This document shows, piece after piece, positions 63,712 to 64,000 of a stretch of DNA of 64,000 bases. The notes below the pieces were generated by a model. That model was not told the DNA's origin and made no database searches. It saw nothing but the letters and a program-made list of their open reading frames with translations. The first letter of the stretch is position 1. Every line of letters starts with the position of its first letter. The stretch spans positions 60,347,576 to 60,411,575 of the forward strand of contig JARCOQ010000002.1 in NCBI GenBank assembly GCA_029207755.1. The letters run 5' to 3'. A program made the position numbers and the translations under genes. The DNA comes from Chamaea fasciata. Its lineage: Eukaryota; Chordata; Aves; Passeriformes; Sylviidae.

Positions 63712-63908
63712 AAGAATAATAAATATAAAGCAGTGTAATTTCTTCACGAGTTGCTGATCTTTAAGAATAACAATAATTTCAATTTAAGCAGTGCATAATA
63801 ATTATATTTAACTACTACTTTATAAAAGATAAGCAATTTTTGTGGTAAATAAACCAGTTATAGGTTAAATGGTTGTGATTATTTTTCTAATATTCTTACC
63901 ATGGAATT
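63712..63908 (+). repeat. Diverged direct repeat, copy B
   Basis: Counterpart of 62433-62650, about 1.28 kb away in direct orientation, with AGTGTAATTTCTTCACGAG, CTGATCTTTAAGAA, CAGTGCATAATAATTA, AACTAC, GGTAAATAAAC and TTCTTACCATGG. Confidence 0.8.
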
Positions 63909-64000
63909 TTTTTTTACACTTTTGACTTAATATCTTGTTCAGTGCATTGTATGTTTGATCATCTTTTTGAGCATCCTCAAAATCAATACAGATCCCAAAA

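Noticed and set aside
1..64000. Search for tRNA, rRNA, CRISPR array or operon-like gene clusters
   Set aside because: I saw no tRNA A/B box pair with a cloverleaf, no ribosomal RNA, no regularly spaced repeats with unique spacers, and no prokaryote-like gene packing. All context is vertebrate.

Overview
The window is vertebrate, and specifically bird, genomic DNA. It is AT-rich, spliced, eukaryotic sequence sprinkled with CR1 (chicken repeat 1) LINE fragments, several ending in the typical ATTCTATG-type tail, plus three solo-LTR-like copies of endogenous retrovirus families that I recognise from songbirds and other neoavian birds. A neoavian bird, possibly a passerine, is the most likely source; the species cannot be named from this sequence alone.

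There is one protein-coding gene I can support: PCDH20 (protocadherin-20), on the minus strand. It has a tiny first coding exon (25303-25353, 17 codons) inside a CpG island (about 24690-25735), a 1,104-bp intron with GT/AG ends, and one very large second exon (21502-24198) that encodes the rest of the signal peptide, seven cadherin repeats, one membrane span and a short tail. The predicted protein has 915 residues. A candidate poly(A) signal (21002-21007) and a strong match to the CTCF core motif (21162-21174) lie downstream of the stop codon.

The rest is gene desert. 1-21 kb: AT-rich DNA with CR1 copies at 3.7, 4.9-5.3 and 10.1-10.6 kb, a clean 72-bp tandem duplication at 5.7 kb, a G-run tract at 11.9 kb, a 26-bp perfect palindrome at 13.8 kb and a cluster of POU octamers at 17.0-17.3 kb. 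21-26 kb: PCDH20, its CpG island and a CR1 copy just upstream. 26-64 kb: desert with LTR copies at 34.8-35.7, 40.2-40.7 and 46.8-47.3 kb (all reading on the minus strand), CR1 copies at 43.4-43.9, 54.7-55.3 and 57.3-58.1 kb, microsatellites, several small tandem duplications, hairpins, and a diverged repeat pair at 62.4-62.7 and 63.7-63.9 kb.

I found no tRNA, rRNA, CRISPR array or second gene, and nothing that amounts to a new multi-gene system. The most useful second looks are the PCDH20 first exon, the CTCF-like site, the LTR whose in-frame tandem repeats keep a reading frame open, and the unexplained repeat pair near the right end.
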